Assembly: GCA_028285415.1 (NCBI GenBank)
Contig: JANQPF010000030.1
Span: forward strand, 1-64,000
Length of the DNA: 64,000 nt
Reading direction: 5' to 3'
From: Pseudomonadales bacterium
Lineage (GTDB): Bacteria; Pseudomonadota; Gammaproteobacteria; Pseudomonadales; Azotimanducaceae
How positions within the stretch are numbered: the first letter of the stretch is position 1; each line of letters begins with the position of its first letter. The position numbers were made by a program, and so were the translations under genes. The notes under the pieces were generated by a model that made no database searches, was not told the origin of the DNA, and saw nothing but the letters and a program-made list of their open reading frames with translations. Positions 43,158 through 52,300 of the stretch are shown here, in pieces.

Positions 43158-44174
43158 ATGACAGCAATTATTAACCCCGCAGCAGCATCCGTTGAGGAGA
43201 AAGTACTCAGCGTTGCCCCCATGATGGCGTGGACGGATCGCCACTGCCGCTACCTGCACCGGCTGCACAGCCCGAACGCGCTGCTGTTTACCGAGATGGT
43301 GACCACCGGCGCGCTCCTGCACGGCGGACAGTGGCATCAGCTGGACTCCCACCCGGCCGAGCACCCCGTGGCGCTGCAGCTCGGCGGCAGCGAACCGGCG
43401 GATCTGGCCACCTGTGCCCGACGCGCGGCCCAGCTCGGTTTTGATGAAATCAATCTGAACGTCGGCTGCCCATCGGAACGTGTCCAGCAGGGCGCATTTG
43501 GCGCGTGCCTGATGCGGGAGCCCGACCTGGTAGCCGAATGCGTCGCCGCCATGCGCGCCGCTTGCGACGTGCCGGTCACCGTCAAATGCCGTCTAGGGAT
43601 TGATGACGACGACAGCGACGCCTTCCTGCACGAATTCGTGAGTACCGTGATGGAGGGCGGCTGCCGACGGTTCTACATCCATGCCCGCAAAGCCATCCTC
43701 GGTGGCCTCACACCCGCACAGAACCGCTCGATTCCGCCGCTCCAGCCGGAGCGCGCCGCGGCGCTCAAGCTGAAATTCCCTGAGCTCAAAATCATCGTCA
43801 ACGGTGGCATCGCCGAGGCAGCCGAGGCCCGTGCGCACCTGCAGTGGGCGGACGGCATCATGATCGGACGAGCCGCTTACCACCGGCCCGAATTCCTGAG
43901 CGAACTCGACAGGGAGATGTTCGGCGGCACCGTGCCGGGAAAGATCGATATCCTGACCCGCTACCGCGAGTACATGGTCCGCGAGCTGGCTGCGGGTCAG
44001 CGCCTCAATCGACTGACCCGCCACGTGCTGCACGTCTGCAACGGCATGCCCGGTGCCCGACGTTTCCGCCAGACGCTGAGCGACGCCTCGCGTCTCAAAC
44101 ACGACGATATCAGTCTATTCGACGAAGCCCTGGCTCAGGTATTTCAGCCTGCACGGGAGACGGTGGCATGTTGA
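43158..44174 (+). CDS. dusA: tRNA-dihydrouridine(20/20a) synthase
   Basis: 338 residues. The FMN-binding start VAPMMAWTDRHCRYLHR and the catalytic-cysteine motif LNVGCPSERVQQGAFGACLM are those of DusA, followed by FYIHARKAILGGLTP. It reduces uridines 20 and 20a in the D-loop of tRNA. AAGG lies eight bases before ATG 43158. The stop overlaps the next gene's start by seven bases. Confidence 0.95.
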   Translation: MTAIINPAAASVEEKVLSVAPMMAWTDRHCRYLHRLHSPNALLFTEMVTTGALLHGGQWHQLDSHPAEHPVALQLGGSEPADLATCARRAAQLGFDEINLNVGCPSERVQQGAFGACLMREPDLVAECVAAMRAACDVPVTVKCRLGIDDDDSDAFLHEFVSTVMEGGCRRFYIHARKAILGGLTPAQNRSIPPLQPERAAALKLKFPELKIIVNGGIAEAAEARAHLQWADGIMIGRAAYHRPEFLSELDREMFGGTVPGKIDILTRYREYMVRELAAGQRLNRLTRHVLHVCNGMPGARRFRQTLSDASRLKHDDISLFDEALAQVFQPARETVAC

Positions 44175-44629
44175 ACAAAATCCTGGATCTCTTCGTCAAC
44201 GACCCGGAGGAAGACGAGACGCTGGACCCCCAGCTTGCCGCGGCAGCGTTGATGTTCGAAGTCGTCTGGGCGGATCACGAGATTGACGATGCGGAACTCG
44301 GCGCAATGCGCCACGCGCTCGTGTCTCTCTTCGGGCTGGCGCCCGTGCGTATCGAAGAGATCATCACCGAGACTCGCCTGGAACACGAACAGAGCGTGGG
44401 ACTCTTTCACTTCACCCGCGCGCTGAACGACCAGCTGGATCAAGCGGATAAGTACAACGTCATTCTGGCACTGTGGCAGATTGCCTTTGCGGACGACCAC
44501 ATCGACAGCTTCGAAGAGCACATGATTCGTCGCGTTGCAGAGCTCCTCTACGTATCGCACAAGGACTTCATCCGTGCCAAACAGGCGGCGCGACCGGGGA
44601 AAGAGACTGGCGTGGATCCCGGCGTCTAA
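44168..44629 (+). CDS. TerB-like tellurite-resistance domain protein
   Basis: 153 residues from ATG 44168, overlapping the dusA stop and therefore translationally coupled. It reads as an all-helical TerB domain: AAALMFEVVWADHEIDDAELGAMR and WQIAFADDHIDSFEEHMIRRVAELL, each with the acidic turn typical of the family. TerB proteins are membrane-associated or cytosolic metal-binding scaffolds of poorly known function. The gene converges on the STAS gene, with a four-base overlap. Confidence 0.85.
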   Translation: MLNKILDLFVNDPEEDETLDPQLAAAALMFEVVWADHEIDDAELGAMRHALVSLFGLAPVRIEEIITETRLEHEQSVGLFHFTRALNDQLDQADKYNVILALWQIAFADDHIDSFEEHMIRRVAELLYVSHKDFIRAKQAARPGKETGVDPGV

Positions 44630-45141
44630 GACGCGTTGCGTCGCGGCGGGCTGCTCGCTTCTTCGTCTTCGAGCGCGCTGACGAGGTCCTGAAACGTTTC
44701 TCGATTTTTCTCGTTCATGTCCATGAGCGTACGGTGCGCCTCGATGACGCGTACCCGCATATCGTCTTCGAGCATGTCGGTCGCAACCGGCAGCTCGGCA
44801 AGGTTCTGCTCGGACTCGAAATTCTCGTCGACGATGGCAAACACGTCGTCGAAACCCATGTTGTCCAGAATGCGCAGAATATCGGCCTGGTTACAGACCA
44901 AAGTCGGTAAGCGGGCGCAGTTGGCCTGCACGGCCAGGCTGAGTTTGGCGAGCACGCCGAGCGACGTGCTGTCGATGGCTACCGCATCGGATAAATCGAC
45001 GATGACGCTACGGAAATCGCCGTCGCGCAACATCACGTCGATGTAGTGATCAAAAGATCCGCACAAAGTGACGCGAACATCACCTTCAAAGCGGATGACA
45101 TACACACCGTCGTGATCCCCTACCAGAATTCGACCGCTCAA
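44626..45141 (-). CDS. STAS-domain anti-sigma factor antagonist
   Basis: 171 residues. The N-terminal STAS domain contains VDLSDAVAIDSTSLGVLAK with the candidate phosphorylation serine S58. A long acidic, charged C-terminal tail (VIEAHRTLMDMNEKNRETFQDLV) is helical. Such proteins bind and sequester an anti-sigma kinase when dephosphorylated. It lies 25 bases downstream of a PP2C phosphatase, the natural partner. The layout is like the HsbR-HsbA pair of Pseudomonas; no kinase or anti-sigma gene is nearby. Confidence 0.88.
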   Translation of the reverse strand: MSGRILVGDHDGVYVIRFEGDVRVTLCGSFDHYIDVMLRDGDFRSVIVDLSDAVAIDSTSLGVLAKLSLAVQANCARLPTLVCNQADILRILDNMGFDDVFAIVDENFESEQNLAELPVATDMLEDDMRVRVIEAHRTLMDMNEKNRETFQDLVSALEDEEASSPPRRNAS

Positions 45142-45166
45142 CTGCTTTACTCCTGTCGCGTCGATT

Positions 45167-46258
45167 TCACGCCGCGTGACTGATCAACAAACAACTCACG
45201 TCATCAACGCCGAGCTTGGTCGGGTCAAACGACTGCCACAACATGTCCATGTCTTCACAAGCGGCTACCGACTCTACGAGGTAGCGTTCCTTTTCTTCCA
45301 GGTTGGATTCGGGTAACAGATCCAGCACGCCGTCCGAGAACACGACAACCCGGGAACCCGGGGCAAACTCGACGGATGCTGAGCTGAAGGTTGCATCCGC
45401 AAAAATACCCAGCGGCTTGCCTTTCTGCTCCAGACACTGCACATCTTCACCTGCCACCAGCATCGCCGGGGGAAAGTGCGCCGCATTGGCGTAGTGGAGG
45501 ACGTTGTCGCGGGTGTCGACAACCGCAAAAAACATCGCGACGTGTTTCTCGATCTGCTGGTCGATCAACTCGTTGTTGATCCACGCCAGAACCTCGCCAG
45601 GTTGTTTCAACATGGACGTGCGGTACTCGCGCCTGAGACGTCGAGAAAAATTCTTGAGCAACACGGTGATAAATGCGGAAGATGCGCCATGACCGGCAAC
45701 GTCTGCGACGTAACAGGCAAAATGCCGGTCCGTGATCTGAAAATAGTCGACAAAGTCACCGCTCAGGATGAGCGAAGGTTGCACGCGGTGCTGAAGGCGG
45801 AAGTGGCCGATCCCCATCGGATTGGGTGGCAGCATCCCCAGCTGTATGAACTGGCCAGCCCGCTGGTCGCGTTCGAGCTCCGAACGCATGTCTTTGAGCT
45901 CCGAGCTGGTCTCGCGCAGCAGGCGCTCAAAGCGTTCCAGCAGCGGCTGCACCCTGGCTTCGAGCTCCGTGCCTGACATCGGCAGCTGCCAGCAATCCCG
46001 AGCACCCCTGGAAAGGTCTTCCAGCATGCCCGCAACGTCGAGCGTTTGCGTCGTCGCCGCCACGAGCGCGACGCTCGCAGGGGTTTCGTCCGGGAAGGGT
46101 CGATCGACGCAGATCAGGAGCCGCACGCTACCCTGGCGGCACAGCTCAAGAGCGATGTGCTCCTCGGAAGTGGCAAAGGATGTGTAACCTAGATCTCTCA
46201 ATTGCTGGCACAGGCTACCTGCGGCTGCAACATCAGGATCTAGCACCAACAGGCTCAT
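45167..46258 (-). CDS. SpoIIE-type PP2C phosphatase with degenerate receiver domain
   Basis: 363 residues. Residues 1 to about 100 resemble a response-regulator receiver, with an aspartate at D52 but with the conserved lysine missing (DCWQLP instead of a K-P), so it may be a pseudo-receiver. A coiled linker (about 103-135) leads to the SpoIIE phosphatase domain: LSGDFVDYF, VADVAGHG (184-191) and VVFSDGVLD, the metal-binding aspartates. It should dephosphorylate the STAS protein encoded next and so control a sigma factor or a secreted-process regulator. Confidence 0.88.
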   Translation of the reverse strand: MSLLVLDPDVAAAGSLCQQLRDLGYTSFATSEEHIALELCRQGSVRLLICVDRPFPDETPASVALVAATTQTLDVAGMLEDLSRGARDCWQLPMSGTELEARVQPLLERFERLLRETSSELKDMRSELERDQRAGQFIQLGMLPPNPMGIGHFRLQHRVQPSLILSGDFVDYFQITDRHFACYVADVAGHGASSAFITVLLKNFSRRLRREYRTSMLKQPGEVLAWINNELIDQQIEKHVAMFFAVVDTRDNVLHYANAAHFPPAMLVAGEDVQCLEQKGKPLGIFADATFSSASVEFAPGSRVVVFSDGVLDLLPESNLEEKERYLVESVAACEDMDMLWQSFDPTKLGVDDVSCLLISHAA

Positions 46259-46368
46259 GGATCGACTAGCGCCAGATATCCGACATTTTGCGGAACGGCA
46301 CCCTACTCCTGTCCGTAAGTGAGTACAAGCATCTTTATGTAGGGCAATTCTCAGACCTACCCGTCAAT

Positions 46369-47091
46369 TCAGAAGTCCTCATCGAATCCGTCATCGCCGA
46401 AGCCATCGTCACCGAAGGCGTCATCGTCCAGCACGCCATCGCTGATGAGGAAGTCGCGACGCTGCTCATAGGCATCGCGAAAGAAGACGTAGCGTTCGCC
46501 AACCACGAGCTGATCCACGCTCAAAAGCTCAGCTCTCAAGTCCACGACGGACAGAGCAACCACCGCAGCTCGGGTTTCTGTCGGCGATATCAGGCGCAGC
46601 GGATTAACGACCGTGTCGAGCACCAGACCAACGGTATCGCGGACGTTGGAGCTGCCGCGGAAAGGAATCATGACGTAGTTGCCGCTGTCTATGCCCCAGA
46701 CGCCGAACGTCTGGCCGAAATCTTCCTCGTGCTCAGCCAGCCCAACCTCCGTGGCAACGTCGAAGATGCCTCCCAGGCCGAGCGTGGTATTGACCAAAAA
46801 CCGCCCCGTATCCGAGAGGGAGGCGCGCGGCTTGCCCTGGAGCAACTGATTGAGGGCAACCGCAGGGGTACCGACATTGTCGAAAATGTTGCCAATGCCA
46901 CGTCGTAAAAAACGCGGCACAACCTTCGTATAGCCCTTGGCAACCGGTCGCAGCACATGGCGGTCGGTCCAGTCGTTGAAGGAGAATACCGGCCGGTTCA
47001 CCTTTTCCCAGGGATCCGCGGCAAGCGAGGCCTGGGCCACCAGGCACAACGCCGCAATAGCGACCATGCGCGTGAAGAGGTTCATTACCAT
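46369..47091 (-). CDS. mlaA: MlaA family outer-membrane lipid asymmetry protein
   Basis: 240 residues with the MlaA/VacJ core DPWEKVNRPVFSFND, NTTLGLGGIFDVATEVGL and FGQTFGVWGIDSGNYVMIPF. MlaA removes misplaced phospholipids from the outer leaflet of the outer membrane. The signal peptide (ending SLAADP) has no lipobox cysteine, unlike E. coli MlaA. The C-terminus is a short acidic repeat (DDAFGDDGFGDDGF). Either ATG 47091 or 47085 could be the start. No mlaBCDEF genes adjoin. Confidence 0.88.
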   Translation of the reverse strand: MVMNLFTRMVAIAALCLVAQASLAADPWEKVNRPVFSFNDWTDRHVLRPVAKGYTKVVPRFLRRGIGNIFDNVGTPAVALNQLLQGKPRASLSDTGRFLVNTTLGLGGIFDVATEVGLAEHEEDFGQTFGVWGIDSGNYVMIPFRGSSNVRDTVGLVLDTVVNPLRLISPTETRAAVVALSVVDLRAELLSVDQLVVGERYVFFRDAYEQRRDFLISDGVLDDDAFGDDGFGDDGFDEDF

Positions 47092-47133
47092 CCAACTGTC
47101 CTGTTTTGGGTTCCTGAAACTACGTTGAGTCCG

Positions 47134-47892
47134 TCAACGCGTCATTATGATGCCAAGGCGGCACAAATGCGTAAGAGTTTGTAGGCCCTGATCTTCAACC
47201 TGCTGCAGCGGCACATCCCGGCCTCCGGCTGCGAGCTCCGACTGTATCTGCGTCAGCGCCTCGGCGGCGGTATGATCTTTCAGCAGCTCCACCAACCGAT
47301 GCGTCACCGGGTTGGACTCCATGAAGCGAACCTGAAAATCGGCGTTGCGATAGACAATGAGGAACGTCGGCGATCCGGGAGGCGCTTCAGGCTGAAAGTC
47401 CACGCCAATCTGGTGCACCGGATAATCATAGACAAGGACGCGCATCAGCGGTGATACGCGATAAGCGCCCAAGGGGTCGCCAGCGCTGTCCTGATCGGAC
47501 GCCGGGAACTCTTCGACCGCCATGTCCAGCGACAGCTCAACCCATTCGTAGTGGCACAGCTCCAGCAAAAACTGCGGCAGATCATCGAGTCCGCGCTCAC
47601 TCAAGAACGTCATGAACTCTTCCGATACCTGCAGAAAGTAGGGTGATTGACTGGCGTGCTTGTGGACAAACTCCCGCACCAGCACCTGCCAGGCTTCCTC
47701 ACCCACAATCTTGCGGGCAATCGGAAAGGCGGTGTCCACGAAGTTCTTGATGTTGTTAAAGAAGAGCCTCACGTAGATGGCCATGCGGCGCGGCTCAACG
47801 TCCGCCGGGCGCGGATGCGCCTCGGGATTACGAATGTGAGCGGCGAAATCCAGCTGCACCGAGCGGAAAGTCGGAAGATTGCTACCGAGCAC
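47134..47892 (-). CDS. hvfC: HvfC-type RiPP recognition/maturation partner (DUF2063)
   Basis: 252 residues from a GTG at 47892 chosen because the family usually begins close to [17 protein letters not shown]; the GTG at 47898 is also possible. DUF2063 pattern: [29 protein letters not shown] and [13 protein letters not shown], followed by a C-terminal domain with [13 protein letters not shown] resembling a small winged helix. HvfC forms a complex with the MNIO enzyme HvfB and presents the precursor HvfA. It overlaps hvfB by about ten bases. No DoxX-family hvfD follows. Confidence 0.85.
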   Translation of the reverse strand: MLGSNLPTFRSVQLDFAAHIRNPEAHPRPADVEPRRMAIYVRLFFNNIKNFVDTAFPIARKIVGEEAWQVLVREFVHKHASQSPYFLQVSEEFMTFLSERGLDDLPQFLLELCHYEWVELSLDMAVEEFPASDQDSAGDPLGAYRVSPLMRVLVYDYPVHQIGVDFQPEAPPGSPTFLIVYRNADFQVRFMESNPVTHRLVELLKDHTAAEALTQIQSELAAGGRDVPLQQVEDQGLQTLTHLCRLGIIMTR

Positions 47893-48742
47893 CGACACTG
47901 ACCTGACGCTCCGCCGCCGCACGCTGCATCTGCCGGATCGTTGCCACTTCACCCAGCAGCTCTGCAAGGGGCGGAAAGTTGAAGTCGCGTTCGAGCAGCA
48001 CCGGCACGGGACCTACCCGCTCCAGCGCGCTGGTTAAGAGCGCCCAGACCGGCTCGATCACCGCCGTACCGTGAGTGTCGACCCTGAGGTCTTCTGCCTC
48101 GACGTAGTGACCGGCAACGTGAATGTATCGCGTGCGGTCGAGATCCAGCTGCTGCAGAAACTCGGCCGCGTCGTATTGGAAATTGATGCTGTTGACGTAG
48201 ATGTTGTTGACGTCGAGCAGGAGATCACAATCCGCTTCAGCCAGAACCGCGTTGACGAAATCGATTTCAGCAAGCTCCTGGCCGGGCGCTGCATAGTAGC
48301 TGACGTTTTCGACCGCAATTCGACGTTCGAGGATGTCCTGGACCTGGCGAATTCGACCGCTGACGTGATGCACCGCTTCGTCGGTGAACGGAATGGGCAT
48401 CAGGTCGTAGAGATGCCCCTTGTCGTCACTGCAGTAACTCAGGTGCTCCGAATAGTAGCGGATGTTGTGTTCGTCGAGGAACTGCTTGACGCTGCGGACG
48501 AACTCGACGTCGAGAGGCGCCGGGCTACCCAGCGACAGGGACAGGCCGTGACAAACGAAGGGAAATCGTTGGGTGAAATCCTGGAATCGGCGACCGAAAC
48601 GGCCGCCGACCCCAATCCAGTTCTCCGGTGCAACTTCGAAAAAATCGACGTCGGTGTCATTCAGGTCTGCGAGCATGGGCAGCATGCCCCGCCGCAGACC
48701 CAGACCCGCGCCCTGCCATTCTTTCTGCGCGGAGATACTCAT
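47882..48742 (-). CDS. hvfB: HvfB-type multinuclear non-heme iron oxygenase (MNIO, DUF692)
   Basis: 286 residues of the DUF692 TIM-barrel family: [53 protein letters not shown] and [12 protein letters not shown], including the His, Asp, Asn and Glu metal ligands. MNIO enzymes convert cysteines of a precursor peptide into oxazolone/thioamide-type or thiooxazole groups that bind copper. Sits between the precursor hvfA and partner hvfC. Confidence 0.92.
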   Translation of the reverse strand: MSISAQKEWQGAGLGLRRGMLPMLADLNDTDVDFFEVAPENWIGVGGRFGRRFQDFTQRFPFVCHGLSLSLGSPAPLDVEFVRSVKQFLDEHNIRYYSEHLSYCSDDKGHLYDLMPIPFTDEAVHHVSGRIRQVQDILERRIAVENVSYYAAPGQELAEIDFVNAVLAEADCDLLLDVNNIYVNSINFQYDAAEFLQQLDLDRTRYIHVAGHYVEAEDLRVDTHGTAVIEPVWALLTSALERVGPVPVLLERDFNFPPLAELLGEVATIRQMQRAAAERQVSVGAR

Positions 48743-48763
48743 GGTTTCGACAAACCGGTGGTT

Positions 48764-49135
48764 TTACGCAGCGCCTCCGCACTTGCCTTCACCACACTGG
48801 CCTTCGCCATCCTTGTCGTCACCTTCACCGCACTGGCCTTCGCCGCACTTACCTTCGCCGCATTGGCCTTCGCCGTCCTTGTCGTCACCTTCGCCGCACT
48901 TACCTTCGCCGCACTGCCCTTCGCCTTCCTTGTCGTCACCTTCACCGCACTGACCTTCGCCACATTTGCCTTCGCCACACTGGCCTTCAGCCTGTGCAAG
49001 AAGATCGTAGCCCTGGTCCAGGTCTTCGGTAACGAACAGGTTGTCGTCAGCCTGGGCGACACTTGCGGTTGCCAGCGACGCAACAAATGCGGTGCCAACG
49101 GCTGCAGCGATCGGTTTCATCTTTTGTTTCAACAT
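48764..49135 (-). CDS. hvfA: HvfA-type cysteine-rich RiPP precursor (copper-buffering peptide)
   Basis: 123 residues. A signal-like N-terminus (ending SVAQADD) is followed by a low-complexity core made of EGQCG and EGKCG pentapeptides separated by DDKDGEG spacers, ten cysteines in all, with no other cysteine. This is the EGKCG pattern of the HvfA/bufferin-type copper-binding RiPPs. The repeated DNA is nearly identical from unit to unit. The product is predicted to be modified by HvfB/HvfC and exported to the periplasm. Expression may respond to copper or oxidative stress, but I see no operator. Confidence 0.88.
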   Translation of the reverse strand: MLKQKMKPIAAAVGTAFVASLATASVAQADDNLFVTEDLDQGYDLLAQAEGQCGEGKCGEGQCGEGDDKEGEGQCGEGKCGEGDDKDGEGQCGEGKCGEGQCGEGDDKDGEGQCGEGKCGGAA

Positions 49136-49307
49136 TTTCCAGTTATCTCCACTTTGAACTGTATGGCTCCCTCAAGGACCATTGTCGCTGGCCTGTTGGT
49201 TACCTTCTGGAACGCAATAATTGCCACGTTCGCATCCTATGACCGAGGCCAATTGAAATTAGTTCCCCGTCAACATCATCTTATCGAACAGAGGTGTGAA
49301 TACCACG

Positions 49308-52300
49308 TCAAGCCAGGCCCAGGCGCTGCTCCTCGCGCTTGAGCTCGTCTGCCACCCGCTTGGCCGAGGCTTTCCAGCCCGCGCCGAAGTAAGCGCGGTC
49401 CAGCGGATGCGGCGACACTTTGACGCGTGCCACCGGTTCCGCAAAACGCGCCAGGCGGAGCTCTTCGACCAGCATGCGCAAATCCTGGAACCGCGCGAGA
49501 TCACATAAATCGCTCGAACGTATCCTTTCTAGTCTTTCGGAAAATGGCTGTAACTCATTGATAATTCTAATATCTTGAGGGACGTGACCAGGGAGGTGAG
49601 AGAGCCGGCGATGGATACCGAGGAGGAACCTCGGCACCAGCGTCAGGTAGCGTGCAGGCGTTTGCGCCAGCACGTCTGGCGGCACCAGACGTTCGAGATG
49701 CGCTTCGATATCGGCCCGACTCTGGGCATACGCTTTCGAGGTCAAGCCGTCCAGCTCGCGCCGGCACTCAAACCGCCGGCTCAAGGCTTCCGCAAAGAGC
49801 CCCACCGTCACGTTGAAACAATCACCCAGCTCGCCGCGATGCTCATGCAGGCGGTCGCTGAACGCCTGGGCGGTCTGCGGCAACGGCCGATCTTCAAAAA
49901 AGCAGTACCAGACGACGTTACGCAGCAGTTCGTCCTTGAGCGTTTGTGCGTCACCCAACGTGGCAAAGTGCAGACCCAGCTGCGGATGCTTGTCGAGCTC
50001 GCGTCGGAAATAGCCGCCCACCTTACCGAGCTCGAAGAGCGCCAGACGGGACAGTCCTCGCCGGTGGGCGCGGTCCCGTTCGTTGGAACTGTCGAAAAGA
50101 CGCAGAGCAACAGCGCTTTGCTGATCCTCAAAGCCGGGGTATTTCACCGTGGCGGCAGCAGCGCCGCCGTGGATCTCCTGATGCTCAATGGTCACCTGCG
50201 GAAACGCCGTCAGGCCGGTCATGTCGCGGCGCGGCGCGGCGTCCTGGTGGTCCTCAGCGGTGAGCTGCTTCTTCAGGTCCCTGAGATCCCGTCCACTTGC
50301 AAGCGTCTTGCCCGCCTCGTCGTGCACCACCACGCGGATTTTCAAATGCGGATCGATGCGCTCGCGGTCCCAATCGGCTTCACTCACGGCAACGCGATAA
50401 CGATCCTTGAGCAGTCCCGCCAACGCGCTCAGAAATCTGCCCTGCCGATACACACCCGGCTTCAGGAGCGCGCCGGTGAACTCAGCGACTTTGTCAGGGA
50501 ACGGCACCAGCATGCGCCGGCGCTGTTTCGGGAGACTGCGCAGCCATTGCTCGACGACGAGACCGAGATATCCCGGCACTGACCACTCCAGGACCTCGGC
50601 ATTGAGGGCGGGCAGCAAACCCACCGGCACCATGACGGTGACGCCGTCTTCGGCCGCACCCGGTGCAAAGCGATACTTGAGCTGCAACCGCACATCGTCG
50701 TCAATGACAAGCTCGGAGGGATAGTCGGCCTCTGCGAGATTTCCCTCGGGATTGCGGAGGAGCACCTGAGTATCCATGTAGAGCGCGTTCTGTTCAGCCT
50801 GATTGGCGCGCCGCAGCCATTTGACGAGATCATGGACACGACAGATGTCTTCGGGCAGCCGTTTGTCGTAGAACGCAAAAAGATCGTCGTCGCTGGCGAG
50901 CAGATCACGGCGTCTGCCTTTGGCCTCCAACTCTTCCACTTCGCCAGCAAGCCTCAGGTTGTGCTCGAGAAAATCCGGCGGCGCTTTCACCCGCCCGGCG
51001 ACCAACCCTTCGCGAATGAAGAGATCACGACTCACGCTGCGGTCGATTTTCGCGTAGCTCACCTGGCGTTTCTCTGCCAGACGCAGTCCGTACAGGCTCA
51101 CACTTTTGTGCGCCATGACCTCTCCCCGCGCCAGACTCCAGAACGGGGCGCTGTACTGACTCTTGACGAGATGCGACGCCTGACGCTCGATCCACCCGGC
51201 CTCCACCGCAGCGACCTGGCGTGCATAGACGCGACTCGTTTCGGCAATTTCGCCAGCCACAATCCACTTTGGTGTCCGTCCGGCAAGGCCCGACCCGGGG
51301 AAGATGCGCATTTTGAGATTACGCGCGCCCAGATAGCTGCCGCGCTCGTCGTGCAGGCCAATGAGGCTCAGGCTGCCCGCAAGGATCGACTCGTGGATCG
51401 CGCCATAGCTCGCCTCCGTGCTGTTGAGCTTGAAACCGAGATCACGACAGACAAGCAACAGCTGCCGGTGCACCTCCCGCCACTCTCGTATCCGCTGCGC
51501 ATTGAGAAAGCGTTTACCCAGCAGCGAATTGAACCGGTTGCGGGTCAACTCCTGGCGCTGCGCTTCGAGCCAGCGCCACAGCTTCAGAAACGTCACGAAG
51601 TCGCTTTTCTCGTCAGCGTAGCGTGCATGCGCCTCATCCGCCGCCTGGCGTTTGGTCAACGGGCGCTCTCGTGGATCCTGGACAGCCAATGCTGATGCGA
51701 CAATCAGCACTTCGTTAACCGCGCCCTGCCGGGAGGCCTCCACCAGCATACGCGCGAGGCGCGGATCAACCGGCATGCGGGCCATCGCCCGGCCAATCTC
51801 GGTGAGTTTGCCCTGCTCAAGGGCCTTCAGCTCTTCGAGCAGACGATACGCATCCTTGACGGCTCGCGGGTCAGGGGGCTCGAGAAATGGAAAACGGCTG
51901 ATGTCGCCAAGACGGAATGCCTGCATCTGCAAGACGACCGATGCAAGATTGACGCGATGGATTTCCGCGTCGGTGAACTCTGGCCTGCCGGCGAGATCCT
52001 GCTCACTGTAGAGCCGGTAACAGACGCCCGGGGCAACACGGCCACAGCGACCCTTGCGCTGATCGGCACTGGCCTGGGCAATCGGCTCTATGGGCAGGCG
52101 CTGCAGCTTCGACCGGTAGCTGTAGCGGTTGATGCGCGCCACGCCCAGGTCGATGACATAGCCGATATTCGGCACGGTCAGCGAAGTTTCCGCCACGTTC
52201 GTGGCAAGCACCACACGCCGCCGACTGCCGCTCGGCGCAAATATCTTGCGCTGCTCGGCAAAGCTCAATCGCGCGTACAGCGGCAGGATTTCGAGCGCTT

